NCBI RefSeq assembly: GCF_003688895.1
Contig: NZ_REFV01000003.1
Location: 1 to 64,000, forward strand
Direction: 5' to 3'
DNA: 64,000 nucleotides
Source of the DNA: Dokdonia sinensis
GTDB taxonomy: Bacteria; Bacteroidota; Bacteroidia; Flavobacteriales; Flavobacteriaceae
In this document: positions 43,023-51,279 of the stretch, piece after piece
How positions within the stretch are numbered: position 1 is the stretch's first letter
How the letters are laid out: the number at the start of each line of letters is the position of its first letter
Position numbers and translations under genes: made by a program
The notes under the pieces: generated by a model
Database searches by the model: none
Seen by the model: the letters and a program-made list of their open reading frames with translations, nothing else
Told to the model about the DNA's origin: nothing

Positions 43023-44150
43023 ATGAAAAATTACCGTATCTACAGCTACATTACTTTAGGTTTTGCCTTATTCTTTTTTGTAATCTCACTATTCTCGACC
43101 CCATATTTTGTGCGGCACACTATAAAGTCTTCTTTAGAAAATGACATTGCTGCCGGAAAACAAGAAGCATCTCAAATGGCGTTGTTATCTGGTGAGTTGC
43201 TCAATAAAAATGTGGATAAACAATTTGTAATCGAAAGTATTCAAAAAGCAATTGCAAATACAAATAACGAAAATGTGTTTTTGTCTGTCATAGATTGGTC
43301 AGGAAAAGTGGTATCCTATCCAGACGTAACAAATATAGGAATTAGTACCAGTGACTCCTCTAATGAAGTTGCTACTATGGAATCTCTCATCACCCCAGAT
43401 GAACTATATGAGATCATTACATCAAAACTCCTAGAGGGAAATCAAAATATAGGCTCAAACATAATCTACATTAAATCTATTCCCAATTCTGACCTGATCG
43501 TTGCTACTCATATAAACGAGAAGAAAATACAGGAAAAAATAGATAGAACAAGAAATCAATTTAATATTGCTTTTTTAATCCTAGGTCTCCTCACGCTTTT
43601 ATTCACTCTAAGTATCATACGCTATTTAAGCAGTTTTTATGAAAAGCTTTTAGACCAGAAAACTATAAAGATAGAAGACAGTGTGCTCAGTTTATCTAAG
43701 CTCAATAGCTCGCTGGATGCATACCAAAAAAATTTACTGGAATTAAAAAAATCTCAGGTACAACTTCCTGAAGAACAAACACAGGAAACACCCGTTCAAA
43801 ATATCGAAAAATCCAAACAACGCTTACTTACCTACGTACGTAATGAGCTTGTTTCTATACCCACAGAAGACATCGCTTACATATATGTGGATAACACCAT
43901 TACTTATGTCATCAGAAAAGATGGAAAACGCTCAACTACAAATGACAGTCTAGATCAAATATTCTCTAGTCTAGATGAACAATTATTTTTTAGAGCAAAT
44001 CGGCAAATAATTGTAGCGATACACGCCATTGAGACGATTACAAAATTTGGCAATAGTGCATTAAAAATTCAAACAGATCCTGAGTCAGAAGTAGAGATTG
44101 TAATCGGTAAGAACAAAGCCGCTTCTTTTAAACAATGGCTGGATCTTTAA
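43023..44150 (+). CDS. Membrane-bound LytTR-family transcriptional regulator
   Basis: A 375-residue one-component regulator. I chose ATG 43023 (MKNYRIYSY) because it directly precedes the first membrane helix (about 7-27). A periplasmic sensor-like domain (about 30-175, dCache-like pattern with VIDWSGKVVSYPD) is followed by a second helix (about 180-200) and a coiled coil. The C-terminal LytTR DNA-binding domain spans about 265-375 (RLLTYVRNELVSIPTEDIAYIYVD, then FFRANRQIIVAIHAI). No phosphoacceptor domain is present, so the signal is likely passed across the membrane directly. It is divergent from the OB-fold/YceI/DUF5777 operon and may control it. Confidence 0.85.
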   Translation: MKNYRIYSYITLGFALFFFVISLFSTPYFVRHTIKSSLENDIAAGKQEASQMALLSGELLNKNVDKQFVIESIQKAIANTNNENVFLSVIDWSGKVVSYPDVTNIGISTSDSSNEVATMESLITPDELYEIITSKLLEGNQNIGSNIIYIKSIPNSDLIVATHINEKKIQEKIDRTRNQFNIAFLILGLLTLLFTLSIIRYLSSFYEKLLDQKTIKIEDSVLSLSKLNSSLDAYQKNLLELKKSQVQLPEEQTQETPVQNIEKSKQRLLTYVRNELVSIPTEDIAYIYVDNTITYVIRKDGKRSTTNDSLDQIFSSLDEQLFFRANRQIIVAIHAIETITKFGNSALKIQTDPESEVEIVIGKNKAASFKQWLDL

Positions 44151-44167
44151 GCTGACACTAATTAGTG

Positions 44168-44187
44168 TACGCTTTCGCGAAAGCGTA
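44168..44187. repeat. Dispersed palindrome, 20-bp copy between convergent genes
   Basis: TACGCTTTCGCGAAAGCGTA fills half of the 40-base gap between the stops of the LytTR gene and gldC. No other terminator is visible there, so here it could serve as one, although there is no T-tract. Confidence 0.97.
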
Positions 44188-44190
44188 ATC

Positions 44191-44529
44191 TTACTTCTTA
44201 GTAAGGTTAAGGTGCTCTGCAAAGTACTCACAAAAATCCTTCATCGTGTCGGCCATTTTATCATCTCCCGTTGCCTTGCGAAAGGTACTAGTCATCCCCA
44301 CAAGCGTCTGGTGAAAGAATTTTTGCATTTCGTCTACAGGCATTTCTTTAGTCCACAGGTCTATGCTCACAGTCTCCTGTTGCTCGCTATCCCATAAAGA
44401 CAGTAGCATCGCCTTTGCCTCTTCATTTGCAGCACCACCATCACGGGCGGTCCACTCCATCTTTTCTGGAACGCGGTTTTCATCTAGAGAAACAGTTATT
44501 TTAATATCAGATTTATGAACAATTGCCAT
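44191..44529 (-). CDS. gldC: Gliding motility protein GldC
   Basis: A 112-residue soluble protein. The start at ATG 44529 (MAIVHKSDIKITVSLDE) matches the family. An upstream in-frame ATG at 44613 would overlap gldB by 80 bases and add unrelated residues. Features are VPEKMEWTARDGG and EEAKAMLLSLWD. Known from Flavobacterium johnsoniae as an accessory gliding gene next to gldB. It is four bases downstream of gldB. Confidence 0.92.
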   Translation of the reverse strand: MAIVHKSDIKITVSLDENRVPEKMEWTARDGGAANEEAKAMLLSLWDSEQQETVSIDLWTKEMPVDEMQKFFHQTLVGMTSTFRKATGDDKMADTMKDFCEYFAEHLNLTKK

Positions 44530-44533
44530 ATTG

Positions 44534-45496
44534 CTAGGACTTTTTAGGTTTATATTTTGCGCTTGCAAAGATAGTAGCTGCATCTTGAACGAGCATCGTT
44601 TTAAGCGGGACATCGCTATTTTCCATATAGGATTTTACGATTTCGTACCCTATATAGCGACCTATGCGACCAGGAGTCTCATTATCAAAAGCAAGGTAGA
44701 ATTTAGAAAACGGCGCAGGATCTAGAAAACGCGTTCCCAGCTTGCGGTCTGTGGCATATAAAAGTTCCTTAGACACAAAATATTCCCACACATTCTTTTC
44801 ATTTTCTTGAGAAAAAACATATTCATCTTGGGTAAACCCCAAAACTTCATATTCCGTTTTGAGCGACAAGAGTTGCTTTGCAAAATACACGAGCTTTCCT
44901 TCATATATCATTTGTGACAGGAAGGTATTCCCCTGTGGAAGCGCTGTATGCTCTCTTGCAAAAGCATAGGCCACATCGATGTCGATTTGATTAGGCTCAA
45001 AGTACCGCGATTGAAACTTAGCGATATTACCATAAAAATAATGGTCAGCGCCTAAGTATGTGTCTAGAGCGACAATTAACAAACTATCTGCAAGCACCAC
45101 TTTATTGCGATAATCTACCTCAGAAATTATGGTAATAACCTTTGGGTCTGGCTGCTTCGGGTAATAATATTTTATGTGCTTAAATACATTCTCTAGGGCA
45201 ACTTTCTCTTCGTCAAAATCTGGAAAAGCTTTTGCTACTTCGCGATTGAGTTCTTGCTGTAAGGTATCTTGAAATTTATTTGCCCAATAGGCGTCGTCAT
45301 ATTGCTTGGCAAATAGATAGGGAAACTCTTTTTTTAACTTTGGAAGTTCAGCCATAGATGATTTTGCAAATGTCTTGTCAAATCTCACCACCTCAACTTC
45401 TACGGGGATTTCACTCACCGCATCCGGTATTTTTGCATCATCTGAGCAGCTTATTATTGCTGCCAAAATGAGTAGCATCACCATCATTTTCTTCAT
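44534..45496 (-). CDS. gldB: Gliding motility lipoprotein GldB
   Basis: A 320-residue lipoprotein with leader MKKMMVMLLILAAIISC and Cys17 lipidation site. Mature features: VEVEVVRFDKTFAK, EFPYLFAKQYDDAYW, a VDIDVAYAFAREHTALPQG region and PGRIGRYIGYEIVKSYM near the C-terminus. In Flavobacterium johnsoniae gldB mutants cannot glide. Its presence supports T9SS-linked gliding or secretion in this organism. It is divergent from nadE. Confidence 0.93.
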   Translation of the reverse strand: MKKMMVMLLILAAIISCSDDAKIPDAVSEIPVEVEVVRFDKTFAKSSMAELPKLKKEFPYLFAKQYDDAYWANKFQDTLQQELNREVAKAFPDFDEEKVALENVFKHIKYYYPKQPDPKVITIISEVDYRNKVVLADSLLIVALDTYLGADHYFYGNIAKFQSRYFEPNQIDIDVAYAFAREHTALPQGNTFLSQMIYEGKLVYFAKQLLSLKTEYEVLGFTQDEYVFSQENEKNVWEYFVSKELLYATDRKLGTRFLDPAPFSKFYLAFDNETPGRIGRYIGYEIVKSYMENSDVPLKTMLVQDAATIFASAKYKPKKS

Positions 45497-45554
45497 AGAG
45501 TTTGTATCTTTAAGGTTGTAAACGATAAACTTGGATAAATCTTATGAGGAGTCC

Positions 45555-45568
45555 GCTTTCGCGAAAGC
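45555..45568. repeat. Dispersed palindrome, exact core copy in the gldB-nadE divergent gap
   Basis: Flanks TCC on the left and GTAGC on the right; symmetric to 16 bp (45554-45569). Confidence 0.95.
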
Positions 45569-45628
45569 GTAGCACTCCCAAAGCAACTCCAAAAATACCA
45601 TTTTTTAAAACTTTAAAATTTCTTCCAG

Positions 45629-46420
45629 ATGCAGACCGAAAAAGTGATAGACCATATAGTAAACTGGCTAAAAGAATACGCCACCAAAGCAGGAATGAAC
45701 GGTTTTGTAATTGGGATAAGTGGTGGAATAGACAGCGCACTCACCTCAACGCTGTGTGCAAAAACTGGTCTACGCCTTTTATGCGTTGAGATGCCTATAC
45801 ATCAAGACGAGCGCCAGGTTGCAAGAGGCCGTGAGCACATTGCTCAACTCAAAAAACGCTTTGCAAACGTTACAAATGTTGAAGTAAATCTCACACAAAC
45901 CTTTGAAGATTTAAAAGTAGCGCTACCTGCAGTAGAAGAGAGCGAGCAACTCAATCTCAGTCTCGCAAATACCAGAGCGAGATTACGTATGAGTACCCTG
46001 TATTATTTTGCTGGGCTTCACAAATACCTTGTGGCGGGAACTGGAAATAAGGTAGAAGATTTTGGCGTAGGATTTTACACTAAATATGGTGACGGCGGTG
46101 TAGATCTAAGTCCCATCGCAGACCTTATGAAATCCGAAGTGTTTAAACTCGCAGCGGCACTTGATGTTCCTGCTAGTATTCTTAAGGCAAAACCCACAGA
46201 CGGGCTTTGGGGAGATGACCGTACAGACGAAGACCAGATAGGTGCAACTTATGACCAGCTGGAATGGGCAATGACACAAGATGATTTAGGTAAAACTGCA
46301 GCCGACTTTGAAGGGGAAATGAAACGTGTATTTGCACTTTACAAAAAACTAAATAATGCAAACCAACACAAAATGAACCCAATTCCAGTATGTGAAATAC
46401 CCGTTCATCTAAAGAATTAA
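45629..46420 (+). CDS. nadE: NH3-dependent NAD(+) synthetase
   Basis: A 263-residue amidotransferase-free NAD synthase converting deamido-NAD to NAD with ammonia and ATP. The PP-loop SGGIDS is at residues 31-36, with LSLANTRARLRMSTLYYFA, GTGNKVEDFGVGFYTKYGDGGVDL and KAKPTDGLWGD following. No nitrilase-type glutaminase domain, so it is the short form. Confidence 0.95.
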   Translation: MQTEKVIDHIVNWLKEYATKAGMNGFVIGISGGIDSALTSTLCAKTGLRLLCVEMPIHQDERQVARGREHIAQLKKRFANVTNVEVNLTQTFEDLKVALPAVEESEQLNLSLANTRARLRMSTLYYFAGLHKYLVAGTGNKVEDFGVGFYTKYGDGGVDLSPIADLMKSEVFKLAAALDVPASILKAKPTDGLWGDDRTDEDQIGATYDQLEWAMTQDDLGKTAADFEGEMKRVFALYKKLNNANQHKMNPIPVCEIPVHLKN

Positions 46421-46527
46421 CACTTTTATCGATTAACAACTCATTTATGGGTAGTGAGAAGCATTTCTTTGTACTTTGCGTTTATATTTAAAATCCCCCG
46501 ATTTTAACTGTAAAATTACCCAACCAA

Positions 46528-47166
46528 ATGGATAAAGTTTTAATCGCTGATCATCATCCGATCACGCGCAAGGGGGTTACCTCAATTCTCCGTGCAGAAG
46601 AAAAATATGACGTCATAGGATATATAAGTGACGGTAATGATTTGCTTGGTTTTCTAACAAAAAATGAAGTAGACATTCTAATTTTAGAAATTGATATCCC
46701 AAATCTCAATAGCATCACAGCTATTAAAGCGATAAAAAGGGAGTTCCCACACATCAAAATATTTATTTTAAGTTGCCACCCTGAAGAGATGTATGCTCTA
46801 AGTGCAATAAAATATGGTGCTGCCGGATATGTTTCGAAAACGGCATCACTACAAAAAATACTAGATGCTGTAAATCAAATACAAAGGGGAGGTATATATC
46901 TTAATGAAGACTTGAGCCGTCGTCTTGTAGACCAAGGAAGCACTACTCAAGGACTTGCATACAAATACAAACGCCTATCTAGCAGAGAGATAGAAGTACT
47001 AAATCTTCTTTCAAATGGTAGACGAAACAAGGAAATAGCTTCTGAGCTGGATATTAATGAGAAGACGGTAAGCACCTATAAGATGCGTTTGCTTAAAAAA
47101 CTAGATGCCCAGAATGTTGCAGAACTTATCAAGCACGCTCGGCTATTACAAAGCGCGAGTATCTAA
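46528..47166 (+). CDS. NarL/LuxR-type response regulator with atypical receiver
   Basis: A 212-residue regulator: receiver domain (1-120), then LuxR-type helix-turn-helix at about 145-205 (LSSREIEVLNLLSNGRRNKEIASELDINEKTVSTYK). The acidic pocket reads ADHHP, with His9 where the second aspartate is normal. The phosphoacceptor position (LILEIDIPN) is Glu54 instead of Asp. Ser and Lys of the switch (LSCHPEE, VSKTAS) are kept. It is probably not phosphorylated in the usual way and may be constitutively active or controlled otherwise. No histidine kinase adjoins it. It converges on dnaG with overlapping stops. Confidence 0.88.
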   Translation: MDKVLIADHHPITRKGVTSILRAEEKYDVIGYISDGNDLLGFLTKNEVDILILEIDIPNLNSITAIKAIKREFPHIKIFILSCHPEEMYALSAIKYGAAGYVSKTASLQKILDAVNQIQRGGIYLNEDLSRRLVDQGSTTQGLAYKYKRLSSREIEVLNLLSNGRRNKEIASELDINEKTVSTYKMRLLKKLDAQNVAELIKHARLLQSASI

Positions 47167-49139
47167 TTAAGTTTAGCCGAAAAAACTCTGCCCAACTTCT
47201 CATTGAGCAAGGTGTTGAGACTCAAATAATCCTTGATATCGCTTAAAATATCACTGTTGTTATTCTCATTAGAAATGGTACCAGAGAGTTCTTGAATTTT
47301 TTGACTTATAAGATAACCACGCAAGCTCAAGATAGTCTCAGAAACAAACTGCGCGATACTCTTGTCCTTAGTTTTTACAAAAACATCGCGGTCTTGCCAT
47401 CTATGTAACGTATATTTTTCCTCGCCAAAGATGATACTGGATATCTCTGAGGACTCTTCTGGAGATAGCTCGTTTATAAAACTATCTACTTTAAATTCCG
47501 GATTAGTACTAAGCTTCTCAACAATTTTTGCGTACAAAGATTTAAAGAGGTCATTTGTAAACTCTACTTCGTCCTCTTGTAAATCGAGGTATATTTTCTC
47601 AAATACTTTTGCCTTATGCACAACCGGTTCTAACTCTAGACCACCATCTTCATTTTCTTTTAACACCAAGTCTTCAAAATCTTCTTCTTCCTGCCCGTAA
47701 AGTAGCAACGCCTCTATGAGTTTGCGCTCTAGTTCGAACAATACGTTTACTTTTTCTGCGGGAGCAACAGTTTCATCTTGAATTATAGAAAAGGGTTTAG
47801 GAGCGTCTTTTTTCTGCTGTTTTGAAGCTTCCTTTTGATTTTTATTTGAAATTTGGGCCAGCGTGTTGTACAATACAGACTCAGAAATATCCATAATGCG
47901 TGAGCATTCTTGCACGTAAATCTCTCGCTTTATGGTGTCTGGTATTTTTGAGATACTCTCCACCATATCCCGAACAATCTCCGCCCTTTTTATAGGATCT
48001 CCTTTGGACTGCTCTACAAGAAGCTGTGCTTTGTACTGGATAAAATCCTTTGCATTCTCATTAAAGAAATTGAGTATCTCTTCTTGGGTATGCTTTCGCG
48101 AAAAGCTATCTGGATCCTCTCCATCAGGAAAGGCACATACCTTTACATTCATTCCCTGCTCCAGAATTAGATCTATACCGCGTATGGCCGCTCTTTGTCC
48201 CGCCGCATCTCCGTCAAAGAGTACGGTAATATTTTTTGTCAGTCTATTAATAAGTCTAATCTGGTCTGACGTAAGTGCCGTTCCTGAAGAGGAAACTACG
48301 TTCTCTATTCCAGACTGGTGCATCTGGATGACATCTGTATATCCTTCGACGAGGTAGCAGTTATCCTCTTTGGCTATGGATTGCTTTGCATAGTAAATCC
48401 CATAGAGCACTTTACTTTTGTGGTAAATATCGCTTTCTGGAGAGTTCAGATATTTTGCTGCCTTTTTACTGCTGTCTAAGATACGTCCACCAAAACCAAG
48501 CACGCGACCACTCATAGAATGTATAGGGAACATCACCCGCCCCTTAAATCGGTCAAACTGCTTTTCCTCTTTTACAATACTGAGCCCCGTTTTTTCTAAA
48601 AAGTCAAGTTTATACCCCTTGCGCAATGCTTCACTTGTAAATGCATCCCATTGATCAGGATTGTATCCCAATTGAAATTTCTTTATCGTCTCATCTGTAA
48701 AACCCCGTTCTTTAAAATAGCTAAGCCCGATGGCTTTTCCCTGCTCAGTATTGAGCATTGTCTCGTGAAAGTAATCTCTGGCATATTCGCTCACGACATA
48801 CAGACTCTCACGCTCCGTCGCTGCAATCTTTTGCTCATCGGTTTGCTCAGTCTCCTCTACTTCAATATTATATTTTTTGGCCAAATATTTTATAGCCTCC
48901 GGATAACTAAAATGCTCGTGTTCCATTATAAATGAAACCGCTGTACCTCCTTTTCCACTTGAAAAATCTTTCCAGATCTGTTTTACAGGAGACACCATAA
49001 AACTGGGTGAGCGCTCGTCTGAAAATGGAGAAAGCCCCTTAAAATTAGACCCTGATTTTTTTAGATTTACAAAATCACCTATGACCTCCTCTACACGAGC
49101 AGTTTCAAAAACTTTGTCTATGGTCGATTTGCTTATCAC
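47163..49139 (-). CDS. dnaG: DNA primase DnaG without zinc ligands
   Basis: A 658-residue primase that makes RNA primers for replication. The N-terminal domain is recognisable (GLSPFSDERSPSF, then WKDFSSGKGG), but the usual Cys/His zinc ligands are Ser, Ser, Asp and Ser/Lys. To my knowledge this is general in Flavobacteriia. The TOPRIM core has LVEGYTDVIQMHQ (metal-binding Glu) and VLFDGDAAGQRA. A C-terminal helicase-binding region follows. A degraded palindrome (48092-48106) encodes FSRKH. The TAG stop overlaps the stop of the response regulator. Confidence 0.95.
   Translation of the reverse strand: MISKSTIDKVFETARVEEVIGDFVNLKKSGSNFKGLSPFSDERSPSFMVSPVKQIWKDFSSGKGGTAVSFIMEHEHFSYPEAIKYLAKKYNIEVEETEQTDEQKIAATERESLYVVSEYARDYFHETMLNTEQGKAIGLSYFKERGFTDETIKKFQLGYNPDQWDAFTSEALRKGYKLDFLEKTGLSIVKEEKQFDRFKGRVMFPIHSMSGRVLGFGGRILDSSKKAAKYLNSPESDIYHKSKVLYGIYYAKQSIAKEDNCYLVEGYTDVIQMHQSGIENVVSSSGTALTSDQIRLINRLTKNITVLFDGDAAGQRAAIRGIDLILEQGMNVKVCAFPDGEDPDSFSRKHTQEEILNFFNENAKDFIQYKAQLLVEQSKGDPIKRAEIVRDMVESISKIPDTIKREIYVQECSRIMDISESVLYNTLAQISNKNQKEASKQQKKDAPKPFSIIQDETVAPAEKVNVLFELERKLIEALLLYGQEEEDFEDLVLKENEDGGLELEPVVHKAKVFEKIYLDLQEDEVEFTNDLFKSLYAKIVEKLSTNPEFKVDSFINELSPEESSEISSIIFGEEKYTLHRWQDRDVFVKTKDKSIAQFVSETILSLRGYLISQKIQELSGTISNENNNSDILSDIKDYLSLNTLLNEKLGRVFSAKLN
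48092..48106. repeat. Palindrome copy with one extra A in dnaG
   Basis: GCTTTCGCGAAAAGC: the core with a one-base insertion in the right arm. Read as SFSRKH. Confidence 0.7.
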
Positions 49140-49153
49140 GATTTACGCTTAGT

Positions 49154-49195
49154 CTTTTGGCTTTTGGCTTTTGGCTTTTGGATTTTGGATTTTGG
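49154..49195. repeat. Heptanucleotide tandem repeat upstream of dnaG
   Basis: Four copies of CTTTTGG (49154-49181) followed by two of ATTTTGG (49182-49195), 15 bases upstream of the dnaG start. Unit length equals that of the repeat upstream of murC, but the sequence differs. Confidence 0.93.
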
Positions 49196-49271
49196 CAATT
49201 TGACACAAAAGTGAGTCAACTACAAATATATCATACTAATATGTATTGGTTCGTACCAAAATACGAATTCC

Positions 49272-49285
49272 GCTTTCGCGAAAGC
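49272..49285. repeat. Dispersed palindrome, exact core copy
   Basis: In the gap between dnaG and the beta-barrel gene upstream. The flanks ATTCC and ATAAAAAA match those of the copy at 23943 almost exactly. Confidence 0.95.
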
Positions 49286-49338
49286 ATAAAAAACACCTCC
49301 ACAAAAACGGAATCACAGCTTAAAACAAACAATGTCTT

Positions 49339-50418
49339 TTAGTTCAAGAAAAATCGCAAGCCTAATGAGAGGTTATGTTGCTCAATGGGATTGTCTTTAA
49401 AGGTTGGGCTTAAATCATACTTTGCATAAAGCGCCGTTCCCCGAAGGCCGATATAGGCACTCAGTCCATAAACAAAGTCGTTTGTATTAAAATCTCCTCT
49501 TGTTTTTTGCTTGACCTGATCTCCATCCACATCAAACTCTAATTTCTGAACGTTTGAGAGATTGATCCCTGCATAACCTCCAAGGCCGAAAACTGGTCTA
49601 TTGTGATAATGATGTGCTTCTCTTCCTTCACCGTAGACACGTTTCTTTTTTCCACCAAATTCAAAATGCAATGGCAACACCAAGTTCGTTTGTCTAAACT
49701 TTGCCGCGTTCTCTAATTTTTCAGGGAAATCAACTGTTATGGTTTCGTCACCATTTTCGGCAAAAGCTAGGTTGTCCTTTAATCGCAACTTGTTGAATTG
49801 CAATTCTACTCCATAACGCACACGCCAAAAGTTAGTTTCCCGAGAAAGCGCCGTAGTCCAATCCCATCCTAAACCAATATATCCTCCAGAAAGGCTAAAG
49901 TCTTCGCCCAGACCTTCTCCATCTACTACCGCCGTATTTACTCCGAAGGTTACAATGGGATTATTTTCTGTTCTGGAGTATTTTCTTTCTCTTTTGCCTA
50001 CTTTTCCATCGTTAACGGTGACGCCATAAACTCTTTTTCCCTCTCCGTCTTCATCTCCCAAGCCTATCATGACTTGTGTCCCAAAATCATTACTGATTCT
50101 CCCGTTGCGCCCCACTAGAGCGATCTGATTATCAATTATAGAGGTTTCATTTTCGATATTGAGCGCGGCACTTTCGGCCGCCTCTTTTTTTAGGGCCTCG
50201 GCTTCGGAGGCGGTTATGATGTCCTTAGCAAGTTGAGCATTGATGTAAGCCACTCGGTTTTTTAATGTTTCCTTTTCATTCTCGATGACCCGTTCTCGCT
50301 TATCCTTAAGGTATTCTATCTGATACTGTTTTTCTTGTTGCTCGTCATCTTGCGCCATTCCATTTTGGGCAAAGAAAGCTACTGTCGCCACTAGGGCAAT
50401 TTTAATAATGGTGTTCAT
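49339..50418 (-). CDS. Exported protein with coiled coil and probable outer-membrane barrel
   Basis: A 359-residue protein. A signal peptide (1-22, ends GMAQD) is followed by a charged coiled coil (about 25-95, EKQYQIEYLKDKRERVIENEKE). A beta-rich C-terminal part (about 110-359) then ends in LGLRFFLN, as outer-membrane barrels do. I do not recognise a family. It is the last gene after an ECF sigma factor and its putative anti-sigma factor, an arrangement in which the third gene is a likely target or signal source. Confidence 0.68.
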   Translation of the reverse strand: MNTIIKIALVATVAFFAQNGMAQDDEQQEKQYQIEYLKDKRERVIENEKETLKNRVAYINAQLAKDIITASEAEALKKEAAESAALNIENETSIIDNQIALVGRNGRISNDFGTQVMIGLGDEDGEGKRVYGVTVNDGKVGKRERKYSRTENNPIVTFGVNTAVVDGEGLGEDFSLSGGYIGLGWDWTTALSRETNFWRVRYGVELQFNKLRLKDNLAFAENGDETITVDFPEKLENAAKFRQTNLVLPLHFEFGGKKKRVYGEGREAHHYHNRPVFGLGGYAGINLSNVQKLEFDVDGDQVKQKTRGDFNTNDFVYGLSAYIGLRGTALYAKYDLSPTFKDNPIEQHNLSLGLRFFLN

Positions 50419-50466
50419 AGTGTTTGATTTTTGTGCGCCTGTTAATGACGCTTATTGATGAAAATT

Positions 50467-51279
50467 TTAATTATTTCTATCTGCTACGGCATCTCTGGCG
50501 GTGTAAAACCCTTCCTTAAGTATACCGAAGACTTTGTCTTTAAATGTTTCTGGGTCTATGTCTGCCTCTACATCCAGCAATAGGGCATTTGCATCTACCT
50601 TATTAGATTGCTGGTCAAAAACACTAGCACTTATTATTTCCCGCCGGGCTTGTTTTAATAAGGCATCAACCTCTGTGTCTGTCACAGCATTAACATCTAC
50701 TTGTGTCATAATTTCCTTAATTTTCTTATCAATGCTATTTTTCAGTATGGGACTTTCCTGCGTAGGCTTATCTATACTATTTTCCACAATGACTGTTCCT
50801 CCGTTCGTTTTTTCATCGGTGAGTACAGGGTTACTTATTTGTTTAAATGATTTCGATTTGTTTACTACGATAGCTGATTCCGCTTCTCTTTTTTGAGATT
50901 TATTTAATGGCTCAGAGATATCTTCCTTTGATTCATTAGACGATTGCATTACTTCGTTCGTTTGAACAACCTCAACATTTTTAGAATCATTAATTATCTG
51001 TGGCGCTACTATTTCCTCAGACTTGGTGCTCTCCTCTTGAGGTGCCTCTACAAAATTTGAATCGTTAGGAGACACATCGTTGCTCAATACAAATAAGGTT
51101 ATAAGTGCCCCTCCTACAAAACTTGCGGCGATTGCAGACCAAAGTACGATTGTACCTTTCTTTTTCCCTTTCTCGTTATCAAGCTTGCTCGATATGCGGT
51201 CCCACGCAGCGCCCGTGGGAGCGATGCGACGCTCTTCCAAGCGTTCTTTCATATTATCTTCTAGCTTTATCGGTGCCAT
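50467..51279 (-). CDS. Putative anti-sigma factor (single-pass membrane protein)
   Basis: A 270-residue protein with a short cytoplasmic part (about 1-40, MKERLEERRIAPTGAAWDRISSKLD), one membrane helix (about 43-67) and a long charged, probably disordered periplasmic region. The N-terminal segment resembles the sigma-binding part of Bacteroidota anti-sigma proteins encoded next to ECF sigma genes. It overlaps the sigma gene by 26 bases, and ATG 51255 (MKERLEER) is an alternative start that would almost abolish the overlap. Confidence 0.65.
   Translation of the reverse strand: MAPIKLEDNMKERLEERRIAPTGAAWDRISSKLDNEKGKKKGTIVLWSAIAASFVGGALITLFVLSNDVSPNDSNFVEAPQEESTKSEEIVAPQIINDSKNVEVVQTNEVMQSSNESKEDISEPLNKSQKREAESAIVVNKSKSFKQISNPVLTDEKTNGGTVIVENSIDKPTQESPILKNSIDKKIKEIMTQVDVNAVTDTEVDALLKQARREIISASVFDQQSNKVDANALLLDVEADIDPETFKDKVFGILKEGFYTARDAVADRNN

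Noticed and set aside
44168-44187. Dispersed palindrome considered as an ordinary rho-independent terminator
   Set aside because: Copies lack T-tracts, occur within genes and in divergent promoter regions, and the window has separate standard terminators.
44530-44613. Upstream start for gldC
   Set aside because: It would overlap gldB by 80 bases; the family N-terminus begins at ATG 44529.
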